Source of the DNA: Streptomyces leeuwenhoekii
Lineage (GTDB): Bacteria > Actinomycetota > Actinomycetes > Streptomycetales > Streptomycetaceae
Assembly: GCF_001013905.1 (NCBI RefSeq)
Contig: NZ_LN831790.1
Coordinates: forward strand, 2,928,001 to 2,992,000
DNA length: 64,000 nt
Reading direction: 5' to 3'
The notes under the pieces were generated by a model. That model was not told where the DNA came from. It ran no database searches and worked only from the letters and a program-made list of their open reading frames with translations. Made by a program: the position numbers and the translations under genes. Each line of letters starts with the position of its first letter. Within the stretch, counting starts at the first letter, position 1. This document shows positions 63,301-64,000 of the stretch, piece by piece.

Positions 63301-64000
63301 GCTGCAGTACCTCTCCGAGGAGCAGGCGCGGCTGAACGTGTACAACTCGCTGCTGTCGGAGTACGCGGCGATGGGCTTCGAGTACGGCTACTCGCTGGCC
63401 CGCCCGGACGCGCTGGTGCTGTGGGAGGCCCAGTTCGGCGACTTCGTCAACGGCGCGCAGACGGTCGTGGACGAGTTCATCTCCTCCGCGGAGCAGAAGT
63501 GGGGCCAGACCTCCGGCGTCGTCCTGCTCCTCCCCCACGGCTACGAGGGCCAGGGCCCGGACCACTCCTCGGCCCGCCCGGAGCGCTTCCTCCAGCTCTG
63601 CGCCCAGAACAACATGACGGTCGCCATGCCGACCTCGCCGTCGAACTACTTCCACCTCCTGCGGTGGCAGGTGCACAACCCGCACCACAAGCCGCTGGTC
63701 GTCTTCACCCCGAAGTCGATGCTGCGCCTGAAGGCGGCGGCCTCGAAGGCGGAGGAGTTCACCACCGGCCAGTTCCGCCCGGTCATCGGCGACGCCTCCG
63801 TCGACGCGGCCGCGGTCAAGAAGGTCGTCTTCTGCTCCGGCAAGGTCTACTACGACCTCGACGCCGAGCGGAAGAAGCGCGGTGTGACGGACACGGCGAT
63901 CATCCGCATCGAGCGCCTGTACCCGCTGCCGGGTACCGAGCTCCAGGCGGAGATCGCCAAGTACCCGAACGCCGAGAAGTACCTGTGGGCCCAGGAGGAG
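60398..64000 (+). CDS. kgd: Kgd: fused E2-like/E1 2-oxoglutarate enzyme, 3' end outside window
   Basis: GTG 60,398 ([20 protein letters not shown]); 1,201 codons visible, usual length ~1,270. An N-terminal segment [20 protein letters not shown] is followed by an Ala/Pro linker (~60-145) and an E2-like acyltransferase domain ending in [16 protein letters not shown] (~residue 360). The E1 part has [20 protein letters not shown], the thiamine-diphosphate motif [19 protein letters not shown] and [13 protein letters not shown]. In actinobacteria this protein (Kgd/OdhA) supplies the E1 and succinyltransferase functions of 2-oxoglutarate dehydrogenase and can decarboxylate 2-oxoglutarate, joining the two halves of the TCA cycle. 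Confidence 0.95.
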   Translation, partial: MSPQSPSNSSSPTTDTDRAGKNPAAAFGANEWLVDEIYQQYLQDPNSVDRAWWDFFADYKPGAAAAQASSGAAATGAAETTSTARPAAQAPQAPAPAAQAPAPAAQAPAPAAPEKPAAAAKPAAAAAKPAAAPQPKAAPAKAPAEGPELVTLRGPAAAVAKNMDASLEMPTATSVRAVPVKLLFDNRIVINNHLKRARGGKISFTHIIGYAMVQAIKAMPSMNWSYGLKDGKPTLIKPEHVNLGLAIDLVKPNGDRQLVVAAIKKAETLNFFEFWQAYEDIVRRAREGKLTMDDFTGVTVSLTNPGGLGTVHSVPRLMPGQSVIMGVGSMDYPAEFQGTSQDTLNKLGISKVMTLTSTYDHRVIQGAASGEFLRVVANLLLGENGFYDDIFEALRIPYEPVRWLKDIDASHDDDVTKAARVFELIHSYRVRGHVMADTDPLEYQQRKHPDLDITEHGLTLWDLEREFAVGGFAGKSMMKLRDILGVLRDSYCRTTGIEFMHIQDPKQRKWIQDRVERPHAKPEREEQLRILRRLNAAEAFETFLQTKYVGQKRFSLEGGESVIPLLDAVLDSAAESRLDEVVVGMAHRGRLNVLANIVGKSYAQIFREFEGNLDPKSMHGSGDVKYHLGAEGTFTGLDGEQIKVSLVANPSHLEAVDPVLEGVARAKQDIINKGGTDFTVLPVAIHGDAAFAGQGVVAETLNMSQLRGYRTGGTVHIVINNQVGFTAAPESSRSSMYATDVARMIEAPIFHVNGDDPEACVRVARLAFEFRQAFNKDVVIDLICYRRRGHNESDNPAFTQPLMYDLIDKKRSVRKLYTESLIGRGDITLEEAEQALQDYQGQLEKVFTEVREATSQPSAVEPSDPQAEFPVAVNTAVTTETVKRIAESQVNIPDHITVHPRLLPQLQRRATMVEDGTIDWGMGETLAFGSLLLEGVPVRLAGQDSQRGTFGQRHAVIIDRNTGEEYTPLQYLSEEQARLNVYNSLLSEYAAMGFEYGYSLARPDALVLWEAQFGDFVNGAQTVVDEFISSAEQKWGQTSGVVLLLPHGYEGQGPDHSSARPERFLQLCAQNNMTVAMPTSPSNYFHLLRWQVHNPHHKPLVVFTPKSMLRLKAAASKAEEFTTGQFRPVIGDASVDAAAVKKVVFCSGKVYYDLDAERKKRGVTDTAIIRIERLYPLPGTELQAEIAKYPNAEKYLWAQEE

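Noticed and set aside
60227..63688. 1,153-codon minus-strand open frame
   Set aside because: Antisense shadow of kgd; repetitive Val/Gly/Leu/Asp/His composition typical of the reverse of GC-rich genes.

Overview
The window comes from a high-GC actinomycete, almost certainly a Streptomyces. The signs are strong G/C third-position bias, frequent GTG starts and ATGA/GTGA overlaps, rare TTA leucine codons, DUF397/DUF317/SAV_2177-type genes, a conservon (cvnABCD), RppA and CYP158A-type pigment genes, a Ku/LigD-polymerase pair and a Kgd-type 2-oxoglutarate enzyme.

Region 1 (1 to about 26,576) is accessory DNA. I read it as the right-hand part of an integrative conjugative element. It starts inside a VirD4/TraG-like coupling protein and runs through many mobile-element hypotheticals. 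It ends at 26,531-26,576 in the 3' part of a tRNA-Arg(CCG) gene followed by that gene's hairpin terminator. This is what the distal attachment site of a tRNA-targeting element looks like; the intact tRNA and the element's own integrase would lie left of the window. Several genes in this region are truncated or frameshifted.

The most unusual structure is a pair of nested transposon-like elements at 7,133-16,529. The outer element A carries two tyrosine recombinases (tnpA1, tnpB1) and a methyltransferase. It splits a PP-loop/PAPS-reductase-like gene: the halves at 6,814-7,138 and 16,530-17,134 rejoin in frame when A and one copy of the 6-bp core GCACAG are removed. A second element B (tnpA2, tnpB2, APH-type kinase) lies inside tnpB1. 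Removing B restores an 819-residue TnpB1, exactly the length of TnpB2. The ends of both elements carry 10-bp inverted arms around a 6-bp core, as expected for tyrosine-recombinase crossover sites and reminiscent of Tn554-like transposons. Once the split gene is repaired it overlaps a DNA cytosine-5 methyltransferase, followed by a DnaB-N-domain protein and a DUF317 protein.

At 21.4-26.3 kb the element carries a decayed duplicate of the DnaB-N gene, two small regulators, a WhiJ/Scr1-type developmental set (DUF397, SAV_2177 methyltransferase with a TTA codon, XRE-DUF5753 protein) and a PD-(D/E)XK/DUF5655 protein beside the attachment site.

Region 2 (about 26.6 kb to the end) is chromosomal. 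In order: a decayed Mrr-like gene; a VapBC-type toxin-antitoxin pair; CYP158A-like P450 and rppA (tetrahydroxynaphthalene/flaviolin pigment, TTA codon in the P450); ku and the LigD polymerase (NHEJ); a NERD-like protein and a dual-specificity phosphatase; a lipoprotein with a sensor kinase; an FtsW/RodA plus class B PBP pair; a broken Uma2 gene; an AurF-like diiron oxygenase with a TetR regulator; an NlpC/P60 hydrolase; the conservon with a styrene-monooxygenase-like flavoprotein; a PP2C-like protein and a MarR regulator; a GH25 lysozyme; lon with a HAIR (HspR) operator; a spermidine-synthase-like protein; a response regulator/kinase pair; and the start of kgd, which runs off the window. All functional statements rest on motif recognition by eye; no database search was possible.
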